Source: Vallitalea pronyensis (GTDB lineage Bacteria > Bacillota > Clostridia > Lachnospirales > Vallitaleaceae). From it: a stretch of 64,000 bases of DNA. The DNA lies in NCBI RefSeq assembly GCF_018141445.1, contig NZ_CP058649.1:2809001-2873000 (forward strand), written 5' to 3'. The notes under the pieces are model-generated. The model saw only the letters and a program-made list of their open reading frames with translations, did not search any database and was not told the DNA's origin. The translations under genes and the position numbers were made by a program. Below are positions 9,016-18,019 of the stretch, in pieces; position 1 is the stretch's first letter, and every line of letters begins with the position of its first letter.

Positions 9016-9229
9016 AAAATCATAAAAATACCAAGGAAAAAATCTTACAAAAAGGTAATAAAATAACCTTTAGTTACGCTGATTTTGTAGAAAAAAGGCG
9101 AATAATAGGAGAAAATTATAGGTAATTAGTCCTATTTTCTAAAAAAGCTGACATATTTTTCTAATAATTGTGTATAATTAATATATAATAATATATAAAT
9201 AATAAATAGATAGAAAGAAATAATTTGGG

Positions 9230-9424
9230 ATGGGTGTGGTCGAGATGTATGTAAACGACTCAGAAGTTAAGACCTTAATTGAACTCACTGAAAATTTTCT
9301 GGAATTTTTGGACTTGCTTTACCAACAAGGGAACATAACTGCTACTCAATTTACGGAAATGACTGAAAAAAAGATAGAATTTATAGATAAAATGAGAGAC
9401 AATCATATTCCTTTAAAAGCTTAG
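9230..9424 (+). CDS. Small hypothetical protein upstream of ligA
   Basis: The 64-residue product is acidic and helical, with a hydrophobic face (LIELTENFLEFLDLLYQQ) that could pair with a partner. Neither ATG 9230 nor ATG 9245 has a good ribosome site, so the start is uncertain. It ends inside a strong terminator, which supports it being a real short unit. I recognise no family. Confidence 0.5.
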   Translation: MGVVEMYVNDSEVKTLIELTENFLEFLDLLYQQGNITATQFTEMTEKKIEFIDKMRDNHIPLKA

Positions 9425-9447
9425 TCGTTTTATACGACTATTTTTTT
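9422..9447 (+). terminator. Terminator overlapping a stop codon
   Basis: The stem TAGTCG (9422-9427) pairs with CGACTA (9435-9440) and seven T follow. The left arm begins with the TAG stop of the preceding small gene. Confidence 0.8.
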
Positions 9448-9542
9448 GCCTAAAAAAATGGTAAAATAAGAGAGCGCATGTTTAATAAAAGTCCAACATA
9501 CAAAGAATAACTTATAGAGAGATTAATTAAGGAGAGTTAGGA

Positions 9543-11525
9543 ATGGATACGTTAAAAGAAATGAAAGTGTTAGTGGCTAAGCTTAATGAAGCAAGCAAAG
9601 CCTACTATCAAGAAGATAGAGAAATTATGAGTAACTATGATTACGATGAACTATATGACCAGCTTGTTGCTATGGAAGAAGAGACAGGTATCGTTCTTAG
9701 TCATAGCCCAACGTCTAAGGTAGGTTATACGTTATTATCCAATTTGCCCAAAGAAAAACATAAGATTCCCATGTTATCGTTAGATAAAACCAAAGACATC
9801 CTTGCGCTGAAAGAGTGGATTAAGGATAAAAAAGGCATCATGTCATGGAAACTAGACGGTTTAACCATCGTCCTAACGTATAAGCATGGTGAGCTTGTTA
9901 AAGCAGTTACGCGAGGTAATGGAGAAATAGGTGAAGTGATTACCAATAATGCCAAAGTATTTAAGAATATACCCCTTAGAATTGCTTATGATGGTGAAAT
10001 GATTGTACGTGGTGAAGCGGTTATCAAGTATTCGGATTTTAAAGTCATTAATGATCAGATTGTTGATAAAGATAAATATAAGAATCCAAGAAATCTATGC
10101 AGCGGCACAGTAAGACAGCTTAATAATGAGATTACAGCAAAACGAAATGTTCATTATTTTGCATTTGCAGTGGTAGAAGCTGAGCAAATGGATTTTGACG
10201 ATTCGAAGATTAAAGCCTTACAGTGGCTAGAATCATTAGGATTTGATACAGTTGATTATCAGATAGTCAACCAAGAAAATATAGGGTCTGTTGTGGAAGA
10301 TTTTGAGAATCGAATTAAAGATAATGATTTTGGGTCCGATGGTTTAGTAGTAACCTATGATTCGATCACTTATTCCAGAAGTGTAGGGCAAACATCCAAG
10401 TTTCCAAGGCATTCCATTGCCTATAAGTGGAGTGATGAAATCAAAGCCACAAAACTGATTGAAATTGAATGGAGCGCTTCTAGAACAGGAGCTATTAATC
10501 CTATCGCTATTTTTGAACCCATTGAATTAGAAGGAACAACTGTAAAGCGAGCCAGTCTTCATAATGTGAGTATACTGGAATCACTGGAGCTCATTAGCGG
10601 TGATACCATTGAAGTGTACAAAGCGAACATGATTATTCCTCAAGTAGCCAAAAACTTAACGAAATTAGAATACGATCATCAAGAGGATGAAGACAGACAT
10701 GTGCATATTCCAGAAGCATGTCCTGTTTGTGGTGGGGAAACAGATGTTAAGCAAGTGAATGATGTAAAAGTTTTATATTGCTTGAATCTGGATTGTCAAG
10801 CCAAGAAACTTAAGTCCTTCACACATTTTGTTGGCAGGGATGCCATGAACATTGAAGGATTATCTGAATCAACTTTACAGAAATTTATTGAACAAGGATT
10901 TATAAAGACTTTTGCAGATATATACCGTATTGAACAACATAAAGAAGCGATTATTGCCATGGAAGGACTGGGAGAAAAATCTTATGTTAATCTTATAGAT
11001 TCCATTGAAAAGAGTAAACATGTAGCTTTACCTAACTTTATCTATGCGTTAGGTATACTTAATGTAGGTCTTAGCAATGCCAAGTTATTATGTAAGCATT
11101 ATCGCTATGATTTTGATGCTATATTATGTGCCACAGAAGAAGAACTGATGACCATTGAAGGTTATGGTGGGGTTATTGCAAAAGCGCTCGTTCATTATTT
11201 TGGTAACGAAACGAATCGTCAAATCATTGATGATTTGCTTCATTATATTGTATTCCAACAGATGGAGGTTGGTAGCGCTAATCTTGTGTTAGAAGGAAAG
11301 ACATTTGTTATTACAGGCAGCTTAGAGCGACATGATAACCGTAAGGCTCTGAAAGAGCGTATTGAACATCTTGGTGGTAAAGTAACGAGTAGTGTAACCA
11401 GCAAAACAGATTATTTGATTAATAATAATACAGAATCCACGTCATCTAAGAATAAAAAGGCAAAAGAACTGGATGTACCTATTATTAATGAAGAAGCATT
11501 TTTGGAATTAATTGAAGGTCAATGA
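9543..11525 (+). CDS. ligA: NAD-dependent DNA ligase LigA
   Basis: The 660-residue enzyme seals DNA nicks at replication and repair, using NAD+ to adenylate a lysine. The adenylation motif KLDG is at 103-106. It is followed by the OB fold, a four-cysteine zinc finger beginning CPVCGGE (C-x2-C, then two more cysteines), helix-hairpin-helix repeats around 460-560, and a C-terminal BRCT domain opening with LEGKTFVITGSLERHDNRKA. The length is typical of the family. A GGAGAG site precedes the ATG. In many Firmicutes ligA lies near gatCAB, as it does here, though a long gap with a palindromic element separates the two. Confidence 0.97.
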   Translation: MDTLKEMKVLVAKLNEASKAYYQEDREIMSNYDYDELYDQLVAMEEETGIVLSHSPTSKVGYTLLSNLPKEKHKIPMLSLDKTKDILALKEWIKDKKGIMSWKLDGLTIVLTYKHGELVKAVTRGNGEIGEVITNNAKVFKNIPLRIAYDGEMIVRGEAVIKYSDFKVINDQIVDKDKYKNPRNLCSGTVRQLNNEITAKRNVHYFAFAVVEAEQMDFDDSKIKALQWLESLGFDTVDYQIVNQENIGSVVEDFENRIKDNDFGSDGLVVTYDSITYSRSVGQTSKFPRHSIAYKWSDEIKATKLIEIEWSASRTGAINPIAIFEPIELEGTTVKRASLHNVSILESLELISGDTIEVYKANMIIPQVAKNLTKLEYDHQEDEDRHVHIPEACPVCGGETDVKQVNDVKVLYCLNLDCQAKKLKSFTHFVGRDAMNIEGLSESTLQKFIEQGFIKTFADIYRIEQHKEAIIAMEGLGEKSYVNLIDSIEKSKHVALPNFIYALGILNVGLSNAKLLCKHYRYDFDAILCATEEELMTIEGYGGVIAKALVHYFGNETNRQIIDDLLHYIVFQQMEVGSANLVLEGKTFVITGSLERHDNRKALKERIEHLGGKVTSSVTSKTDYLINNNTESTSSKNKKAKELDVPIINEEAFLELIEGQ

Positions 11526-11693
11526 AATAAGGTAAGTTTTTAAGAAGGAATAGATAAAGCTTCTAATCTTTCCCAATAATAATGTTCTATTTTGTCAAGG
11601 GATAATGAAGATATTTGCATATATTTTAGTCATATGTAATAAACAATATTTTTTATAAAGTGTAAAGTTATATTTAAAATTTAAATTAAGCAT

Positions 11694-11721
11694 TGTATTC
11701 CATCCAGTCATATGGTACAAT
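11694..11721 (+). promoter_or_regulatory. Candidate extended -10 promoter upstream of the gatCAB region
   Basis: TTGTAT (11694-11699) and an extended -10, TGGTACAAT (11713-11721), are 16 bases apart. Transcription would run through the palindromic element at 11756-11943 before reaching gatC. The remaining AT-rich DNA from 11526 to 11690 shows nothing I can name. Confidence 0.4.
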
Positions 11722-11755
11722 GTATCCTAAGAATTTTAGGGGATTTTTTGAAAAA

Positions 11756-11943
11756 GGCGCTGTCTCATAAAAGCAAATTTAATGCTAGAGGTTTTTGGAA
11801 AATATAAGTAGTTAAGCATTTCAGACCCTTAAATGTCCATATTTAGAGGGTCTGTGTTACGGTTCGTGGCTTGCTTTACGCTTAACTTCTTATACTTTTC
11901 TATGATATTGACGTTATATTGCTTAATGAGACAGCCCCTTTTT
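11756..11943. repeat. Long imperfect palindrome of the GCTGTCTCA family
   Basis: The ends GCTGTCTCAT (11759-11768) and ATGAGACAGC (11926-11935) are perfect inverted repeats. Inside them are further matching arms: TATAAGTAGTTAAGC against a one-mismatch partner, and CAGACCC against GGGTCTG around an 18-base centre. The whole 188 bp can fold into one long hairpin ending in a five-T run. The right arm shares about 34 of 40 bases with the element at 27613-27696, so this belongs to a dispersed family. It codes for nothing. It may be a small non-autonomous palindromic element that also works as a terminator. Confidence 0.7.
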
Positions 11944-12108
11944 CCATATTAATTAAGGGATAGTCATGGGTTATATAGAGGCGTTAAACGCTTCTATTTT
12001 GATATAGAAATTTTGTTTATCTTATGCATTTCATTCTTATATATGCCTTATAGACTAAGGTCGTATGTATGAATTAAATATAAAAAATAATAAAAAGGAG
12101 GAATGACT

Positions 12109-12396
12109 GTGAAGATTACAAAGGAACAAATCGAACATGTAGCCAATTTAGCAAGACTCAATTTAACAGATAATGAAAAAGAGCAGATGACGAAAGATAT
12201 GGTGGCCATCATTAATTTTGCTAATCAAATCAATGAACAAGAGGTTGAAAATATTAATCCCACAGATCACGTGATACCCATAACCAACGTGTTTAGAAAA
12301 GATGAGGTACACCCTTCTAATAATAGAGATGAATTACTTATTAATGCTCCTAGTAAGCAGCATGGATGTTTTAGTGTACCTAAAGTGGTTGAATAA
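12109..12396 (+). CDS. gatC: Asp-tRNA(Asn)/Glu-tRNA(Gln) amidotransferase subunit C
   Basis: This 95-residue protein stabilises the GatA-GatB complex, which converts misacylated Glu-tRNA(Gln) (or Asp-tRNA(Asn)) to the correct amide form. The start is best placed at GTG 12109, seven bases after the AAGGAGG site; ATG 12103 is only one base from that site. The resulting N-terminus, MKITKEQIEHVANLARL, is the family's. The C-terminal segment around FRKDEVHPSNNRDELLINAP matches the portion that wraps around GatA. gatA and gatB follow closely in one operon. Confidence 0.95.
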   Translation: MKITKEQIEHVANLARLNLTDNEKEQMTKDMVAIINFANQINEQEVENINPTDHVIPITNVFRKDEVHPSNNRDELLINAPSKQHGCFSVPKVVE

Positions 12397-12414
12397 AAAG
12401 GAGGATTAATAGAA

Positions 12415-13875
12415 ATGGATTTATTAAAGATGAAAGCCCATGAACTCTCAGCGGGTTTAGAGGCTAAACATATAAGCAGTGAAGAAATTACCAAGGCGTA
12501 TATTAACCAAATAAGTCAAGTAGATGACCGGGTAGGGGCTTATATTACATGTACATCAGATGAGGCTCTTAAAAAGGCAAAAGAAGTGGATGACAAACGG
12601 GTAAAAGGTGAAAAACTAGGAAAGCTTGCAGGAATACCTATAGCTATTAAGGATAACATATGTACACATGGTATAAAAACCACTTGCGGTTCCAAGATGT
12701 TAGAGGATTTTGTTCCACCTTATGATGCCACCGTGACAAAAAAATTAAAAGCTGAAGATGTGGTGATATTGGGTAAACTAAATATGGATGAGTTTGCCAT
12801 GGGGTCTTCCACTGAGAATTCTTATTTTCACTCAACAAAAAACCCTTGGGATTTATCCCGTGTACCAGGGGGAAGTTCAGGCGGATCAGCTGCTGCTGTA
12901 GCTGCCAAGGAGGCTGTCTTTACATTAGGCTCTGATACAGGCGGCTCTATCAGACAGCCAGCAGGTTATTGTGGCGTTGTAGGTATGAAGCCGACTTATG
13001 GTACAGTATCTAGATATGGATTGGTTGCTTTTGCCTCTTCATTGGACCAGATTGGACCACTCACTAAGGATGTTAAGGACATGGCACTTGTCCTTGACCA
13101 TATCATGGGTTATGACCCAATGGATTCAAGTTCTGCTAATGTAGACTACACTTCCCTAACAAAACATCTAGGACAAGATATAAAAGGTATGAAGATTGCT
13201 CTTCCTAAGGAATATTTTGGTCAAGGTATACAAGAAGAAGTGAAAACCAATGTATTAGCTGTTGCCACATTGTTACAAGATATGGGTGCCATTGTGGAAG
13301 AGGTCAATATGAACATGACAGACTTAGCACTGTCAGCTTATTATATTATTTCTTCGGCTGAAGCTTCGTCTAATTTAGCAAGGTATGACGGTGTTAAATA
13401 TGGTCATCGAGCTAATGAATATAGCAGTTTACTGGACTTATATAAAAAATCAAGAAGTGAAGGATTTGGACAAGAAGTCAAGCGTCGTATTATGCTTGGA
13501 ACCTATGCTTTAAGTTCTGGATATTATGATGCTTATTACAAAAAAGCTCAGCAAGTACGAACTTTGATTAAGGGTGAATTCGATGAAGTCTTTAATCAAT
13601 ATGATATGATTTTAACGCCAACAGGACCCACAACGGCCTTTAAATGTGGTGAAAAAAGTGATAACCCAATTGAGATGTACATGAACGATATCTGTACTGT
13701 ACCGATTAATATAGCAGGCTTACCAGCCCTATCGATGAACTGTGGGTATGATCAACAGCATATGCCAATAGGTGTACAATTTATAGCCAATGCATTCCAA
13801 GAGGCACGTCTTTTACAAATGGCCTATGCTTATGAACAAAACCGTCAATTAGTCGAGAAAAACATAGAATTATAA
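12415..13875 (+). CDS. gatA: Asp-tRNA(Asn)/Glu-tRNA(Gln) amidotransferase subunit A
   Basis: The 486-residue amidase releases ammonia from glutamine and channels it to GatB. The amidase triad Lys-cis-Ser-Ser is at K79, S154 and S178, in the contexts [14 protein letters not shown] and TGGSIRQPA; these positions match those described for the Staphylococcus enzyme. The ATG has an AAGGAGG-like site. It is 18 bases from gatC and 17 bases from gatB, so all three subunits are made together. Length and motifs are ordinary for the family. Confidence 0.97.
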   Translation: MDLLKMKAHELSAGLEAKHISSEEITKAYINQISQVDDRVGAYITCTSDEALKKAKEVDDKRVKGEKLGKLAGIPIAIKDNICTHGIKTTCGSKMLEDFVPPYDATVTKKLKAEDVVILGKLNMDEFAMGSSTENSYFHSTKNPWDLSRVPGGSSGGSAAAVAAKEAVFTLGSDTGGSIRQPAGYCGVVGMKPTYGTVSRYGLVAFASSLDQIGPLTKDVKDMALVLDHIMGYDPMDSSSANVDYTSLTKHLGQDIKGMKIALPKEYFGQGIQEEVKTNVLAVATLLQDMGAIVEEVNMNMTDLALSAYYIISSAEASSNLARYDGVKYGHRANEYSSLLDLYKKSRSEGFGQEVKRRIMLGTYALSSGYYDAYYKKAQQVRTLIKGEFDEVFNQYDMILTPTGPTTAFKCGEKSDNPIEMYMNDICTVPINIAGLPALSMNCGYDQQHMPIGVQFIANAFQEARLLQMAYAYEQNRQLVEKNIEL

Positions 13876-13892
13876 GGGAGAGGTGAAGTCCT

Positions 13893-15323
13893 ATGAGTTA
13901 TGCAGATTATGAGGTTGTTATTGGACTGGAGGTCCATTCAGAATTAAAAACGAAATCAAAGATATATTGTAGTTGTTCCACTGAATTTGGTGGTGAGCCC
14001 AATACACACTGTTGTCCCATATGTATGGGTATGCCTGGTACGTTACCTGTGCTTAATGAAAAAGTTGTTGAATTTGCCATTCGCGCAGGTTTAGCAACCA
14101 ATTGTAAGATTCAAGGGCATAGTAAGCAAGACCGAAAGAATTATTTTTATCCTGATTTGCCAAAAGCTTATCAAGTTTCCCAATTTGATCTACCATTATG
14201 TTATAATGGAGATGTGGAAATCGAGGTTAATGGTAATAAAAAGAACATCGGTATTACAAGAATTCATATTGAGGAAGATGCGGGAAAATTAATTCATGAA
14301 TATGGTGGCACGTTAGTAGACTATAATCGCTGCGGTGTGCCTCTCATTGAGATTGTAACAGAGCCGGATTTTCGCTCATCAGAAGAAGTAAGAACGTTTA
14401 TGGAGAAGATCAGGTCTGTGTTACTCTATGCTGATGTATCCGATTGTAAAATGAATGAGGGTTCTCTCCGGTGTGATATTAACTTATCGATTCGGAAAAA
14501 AGGCGAAAAAGAACTTGGAACACGTACGGAAATGAAAAACATGAACTCCTTTAACTTTGCAGTAAAAGCCATTGAATATGAAGCTAAGCGGCAGATTCGT
14601 CTGATAGAACGAGGAGAAAAGATTGTCCAGGAAACAAGAAGATGGGATGAATCAAGAAACGTAACCGTTTCTATGAGAAGCAAAGAAGAAGCCCATGATT
14701 ATCGTTATTTCCCTGAACCTGATCTTATGCCTATTGTCACTTCAGATGACAAGATAGAAGCCATAAGAAAATCGTTACCAGAGTTGCCTGATAGTCGTAG
14801 AATACGCTATGTAACAGAATACAATATTACCGACTATGATGCCTCCTTACTCATTGCTTCAAGAAACATGGCAGATTATTTTGAAGAGGCAGTTAAACAG
14901 GCAAAAAACAGTAAAGCTGTAGCCAATTGGATTATTACTGAAATTTTTAGCCGCTTAAATGAAGAAGAAAAAGAAGAAGCACGTATTCCACTTGCACCAC
15001 TACAACTTGCAGAACTTGTAAATCTTATCGAAAGTGGTACAATAAGTAATAGTATAGGTAAAACTGTCTTTGCAGAATGCTGGGGGTCTGATAAGTCACC
15101 AAGTCAAGTCGTATCAGAAAAAGGACTCACCCAGATTAATGATGACAGTCAATTAAAAGCGTTAGCGAAAGAAGTCATAGAAGCAAATCCCAAAGCTGTT
15201 CTTGATTATAAAGGTGGAAAACAGGCAGCCATTGGAGCTCTTGTGGGTCAGATGATGAAAGCAACAAAGGGGCAAGCAAATCCTAAAATTGTCAATGGTT
15301 TATTAAGGGATTTACTGCAATAA
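13893..15323 (+). CDS. gatB: Asp-tRNA(Asn)/Glu-tRNA(Gln) amidotransferase subunit B
   Basis: The 476-residue subunit binds the misacylated tRNA, activates its side-chain carboxylate with ATP and adds the ammonia. The N-terminal cradle opens with YEVVIGLEVHSELKTKSK and carries the zinc-binding cysteines (CSCS and CCPICMGMPG). The helical and YqeY-like tail domains follow, ending in the AIGALVGQMMKATKGQANP motif. It is the last gene of gatCAB. Presence of the complete set suggests that the organism makes at least one of Gln-tRNA or Asn-tRNA indirectly. Confidence 0.97.
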   Translation: MSYADYEVVIGLEVHSELKTKSKIYCSCSTEFGGEPNTHCCPICMGMPGTLPVLNEKVVEFAIRAGLATNCKIQGHSKQDRKNYFYPDLPKAYQVSQFDLPLCYNGDVEIEVNGNKKNIGITRIHIEEDAGKLIHEYGGTLVDYNRCGVPLIEIVTEPDFRSSEEVRTFMEKIRSVLLYADVSDCKMNEGSLRCDINLSIRKKGEKELGTRTEMKNMNSFNFAVKAIEYEAKRQIRLIERGEKIVQETRRWDESRNVTVSMRSKEEAHDYRYFPEPDLMPIVTSDDKIEAIRKSLPELPDSRRIRYVTEYNITDYDASLLIASRNMADYFEEAVKQAKNSKAVANWIITEIFSRLNEEEKEEARIPLAPLQLAELVNLIESGTISNSIGKTVFAECWGSDKSPSQVVSEKGLTQINDDSQLKALAKEVIEANPKAVLDYKGGKQAAIGALVGQMMKATKGQANPKIVNGLLRDLLQ

Positions 15324-15711
15324 TTGATGATGAAGCAAGATTCGTTTCGCACTGTTATGAAGCATTCAACGTGTTCTCATACCATGCGAAATGTGTATAA
15401 GTGCGAAACGACAGAGCAACTGGATAAGATGGCTAGATAGGATTAAGAATGTTGATCTTGCATCTGTGAAGGTTGCTCTAAGTCTTCTTGGGATAAGTAA
15501 TAAGGACAGTCCACGTGGGCCATACGACTATTGTTCATATGACTTAATGTTACAGAACAAGATAAATGGCATTTACCTTCATTTTGATAAATACAATCAT
15601 GTGTGCAATTAATGTCCATCGGTCAATATGCACCTCCTGTTATGGTATTTTCTCCATAATTATTGAATTTATCCAAATGGAAAAAAGTGCTTAGAATGAA
15701 GGGAGAACCAT
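15324..15711 (+). other. Intergenic gap with an inverted repeat
   Basis: This 388-base gap holds a perfect 11-bp inverted repeat (15343-15353 with 15400-15410) around a 46-base loop, shortly after the gatB stop. A 73-codon open frame at 15391-15612 begins inside the right arm, has no ribosome site and looks unlike a protein, so I do not call it. A small hairpin lies near 15640-15660. No clear terminator T-run or promoter is visible. Confidence 0.5.
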
Positions 15712-16896
15712 ATGTTAATTTTTGGTTGGGGGTTAAAAACAGTTAAGCGATACGGTATGCTAAGTCATCAGATGTGTCAAACATGTCATACCGAGTCAGG
15801 GTGGCAATTGGTGAAAGTGACAACTTGGTTTACACTCTTTTTCATACCTGTTATGCCAGTGAGTATAAAAAGAATGCTCATATGTACCAAGTGTAATGCT
15901 GGACGGATTATTAAAAAAGAGTTATTTAATCAATTAGTGGAAAAGGTGCAGCAAGGCGGTTCACCAGAAGCACCCCAAGACACATCCTATCAAAACATGA
16001 CGGATACGCAGAAGAACTATCTTCAAGAGATGGAAGCCTATCGTAATAAGCAAGAAAATGAATTAAATAAGAAAACGGAAAGTAAAAAAGCCCGTACACA
16101 AGAAACACTTATTCAACAATCATCACACCCCATGACACGTACGAAGATAGGGGAACAATTAAGGGCAATGGGCTTAAGAGAAGGTATGACCGTTATTGTC
16201 CATAGTGCTATGAGTAAGATTGGATGGATTAGTGGTGGACCTATTGCGGTTATACAAGGATTAATGGATGCTGTAACAGAAGAAGGTACCATCGTTATGC
16301 CAGCCCATACAGCTGATTATTCGGACCCAACCCATTGGGAGAGTCCACCGATACCAAAAGATTGGATAGCACCTGTAAAAGACAGTATGCCAGCTTTTGA
16401 TAAACGTTATACACCTACATGTGGTATGGGAATTATCCCAGAATTATTTAGAAATTATCCAGGTGTATTGCGCAGTGACCATCCTCAGGTATCGTTTGCA
16501 GCATGGGGAAAACATGCACAAACCATTGTTGACAATCATGAACTGGATTATGGTCTTGGTGATACGTCTCCTTTAGCAAAAGTCTATGATTTAGGCGGTA
16601 AAGTGTTATTGCTAGGTGTATCCAATGATAGAAATACATCCTTGCACCTGGCTGAATACCGTATTGGCAAAAGAGAAGAAATAGAGAACACGTCGCCTAT
16701 GCAGGTAGGCCAAGAGACCAAGTGGGTTGGTTATAAGGATATTGATTTAAATGTGAATGATTTTAACCTCATTGGCAAGGCTATGGAAGAGGCAGGAAAA
16801 ATTGCAGTAGGCCACATTGGTCAAGCCAAGACTTTACTCATGGATCAGCGAGATGCTGTTGATTTTGCATGTCATTGGATGGAAGAGAATCGATAA
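15712..16896 (+). CDS. Zinc-ribbon / aminoglycoside N(3)-acetyltransferase-like fusion
   Basis: The 394-residue protein joins two unrelated parts. Residues about 1-85 form a zinc-ribbon of the kind found in small zinc_ribbon_15-type proteins: a CQTC pair, the hydrophobic LFFIPVMP element, then a CTKC pair. After a charged linker (about 85-135) comes an AAC(3)/YokD-type acetyltransferase of about 255 residues, with VIVHSAMSKIGWISGGP, SDHPQVSFAAWG and NTSLHLAEYR. AAC(3) enzymes transfer acetyl from acetyl-CoA to the 3-amino group of aminoglycosides. No ribosome site precedes the internal Met at the acetyltransferase start, so the fusion looks genuine. Real activity on antibiotics is unproven; many chromosomal relatives have other substrates. 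Confidence 0.85.
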   Translation: MLIFGWGLKTVKRYGMLSHQMCQTCHTESGWQLVKVTTWFTLFFIPVMPVSIKRMLICTKCNAGRIIKKELFNQLVEKVQQGGSPEAPQDTSYQNMTDTQKNYLQEMEAYRNKQENELNKKTESKKARTQETLIQQSSHPMTRTKIGEQLRAMGLREGMTVIVHSAMSKIGWISGGPIAVIQGLMDAVTEEGTIVMPAHTADYSDPTHWESPPIPKDWIAPVKDSMPAFDKRYTPTCGMGIIPELFRNYPGVLRSDHPQVSFAAWGKHAQTIVDNHELDYGLGDTSPLAKVYDLGGKVLLLGVSNDRNTSLHLAEYRIGKREEIENTSPMQVGQETKWVGYKDIDLNVNDFNLIGKAMEEAGKIAVGHIGQAKTLLMDQRDAVDFACHWMEENR

Positions 16897-16912
16897 TGAG
16901 GAGTGTGAAGGG

Positions 16913-17614
16913 ATGAAGTATAAGTTTTTAATCATATTGGGGATGAGTGTTGTATTGTTAGTAGGATGTATGACAGATGTGAAAGATGTGGATGTGGAAA
17001 CTGGAAATCATGTTGGTAATACCAGTCAAGGGAAAGATAATCTTGAGTCCAATAGAAATTTTTCATTGCCACCAGGTGAATATGGTTTGTTGGTTGTTAA
17101 TGATGAACTATCTGTTATAAGCAACGACAATGTGCTGTATGCCAAAGTCAACGATGACTATACACAGCTGACAGATTTTATACGTTCTTATGCCGTATCC
17201 AATGATCAGCGAATCATCATGTATACCACAGGTGAAGATGATGCACCTGGAGCATTGTATAGATATGATGTAAAAAGCCAAGAAAACGAGATGGTATTAG
17301 GAAATGACGAAGGCAAGCAGACCCCTAAAGACATACTTTGGCTTGATGATAAGCTCTTACTGATTATTCGAGGCTTAGGCCATGGAAGAGTCCATGAAGG
17401 TGGGCAAGTTGATGTTTATCATCGTGACACAGGTAAGCTAACACCTCTACTCATTCCAGATGAAAAATCAGAGTATCGTCGTATAGATGCTTTTAAAAAA
17501 GATTCTGTTATTGTGGAGCGAGCAACATGGACAGATGATACCTTTAATGCATATGAAACAGATACAGTAATCTATAAACGGGAAGACTTATTAGCCATGG
17601 TTAATGGGCAATAA
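16913..17614 (+). CDS. Lipoprotein of unknown function
   Basis: The 233-residue product starts at ATG 16913, following GAGGAG and GAAGGG sites; longer in-frame starts lie inside the acetyltransferase gene. The N-terminus is a lipoprotein signal with lipobox LVGC, so Cys19 should be lipidated and the protein held on the outer face of the membrane. The mature part is low-complexity at first, then beta-rich with several strands (WLDDKLLLIIRGLGHGR, GGQVDVYHRDTGKL). That pattern suggests propeller-like repeats similar to DUF4652-type Bacillus lipoproteins, a weak suggestion. It follows the fusion gene by 16 bases and may share its transcript. Confidence 0.75.
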   Translation: MKYKFLIILGMSVVLLVGCMTDVKDVDVETGNHVGNTSQGKDNLESNRNFSLPPGEYGLLVVNDELSVISNDNVLYAKVNDDYTQLTDFIRSYAVSNDQRIIMYTTGEDDAPGALYRYDVKSQENEMVLGNDEGKQTPKDILWLDDKLLLIIRGLGHGRVHEGGQVDVYHRDTGKLTPLLIPDEKSEYRRIDAFKKDSVIVERATWTDDTFNAYETDTVIYKREDLLAMVNGQ

Positions 17615-17644
17615 CATGTTATAAAAAAATGATGAAAATAAAAT

Positions 17645-17714
17645 AAGCTCCTTACACATATACTATGCATACTAGCATCTAACAGTATGTAGACAATAAT
17701 GTTGAAGGGAGCTT
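17645..17714 (+). promoter_or_regulatory. Leader inverted repeat that covers a ribosome site
   Basis: AAGCTCC (17645-17651) can pair with GGGAGCTT (17707-17714), with a second small stem inside (CATACT with AGTATG). The right arm contains the GAAGGGAGC ribosome site of the small lipoprotein gene at 17722. If folded, the stem would hide that site. Confidence 0.45.
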
Positions 17715-17721
17715 CGTCATC

Positions 17722-17910
17722 ATGAAAAAAAAATGTTATTGGATGTGCATCATGGTATTAATGATAGCCATGTCTTTGGCTGGGTGTAAAGGACAATCTG
17801 TTGGGCGGGACGTATACATGAAGGGTGCTTTTTTAGATGGGCAACGACCACAAGAAAGATTTAGTAATAATAATGGAAAACACTATCCCATCATGCAAGA
17901 AGATTTGTAA
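17722..17910 (+). CDS. Very small lipoprotein
   Basis: The 62-residue product has a basic start, a hydrophobic stretch and the lipobox LAGC, so Cys22 would be the lipidated residue and only 41 residues remain outside. The mature part is polar (GAFLDGQRPQERFSNNNGKH) and of no known family. The gene has its own structured leader and ends before a bidirectional terminator shared with rqcH. Confidence 0.65.
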   Translation: MKKKCYWMCIMVLMIAMSLAGCKGQSVGRDVYMKGAFLDGQRPQERFSNNNGKHYPIMQEDL

Positions 17911-17959
17911 AATGACCTACAGTTTGTCTCATATAGGGCTATCAATCATGAATGATATA

Positions 17960-18014
17960 AAAGGACTGTAAGATACATGCAACATGAAAGCGCTAATGTA
18001 TCTTACAGTCCTTT
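17960..18014. terminator. Bidirectional terminator between convergent genes
   Basis: A perfect 19-bp stem (17960-17978 with 17996-18014) lies between the small lipoprotein gene and the convergent rqcH gene. Its left arm begins with an A-run and its right arm ends with a T-run, so it can stop transcription from both sides. Confidence 0.85.
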
Positions 18015-18019
18015 ATTAT

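Noticed and set aside
15391..15612. 73-codon open frame in the gap after gatB
   Set aside because: It starts inside an inverted repeat, has no ribosome site, and its sequence has no protein-like pattern I can recognise.
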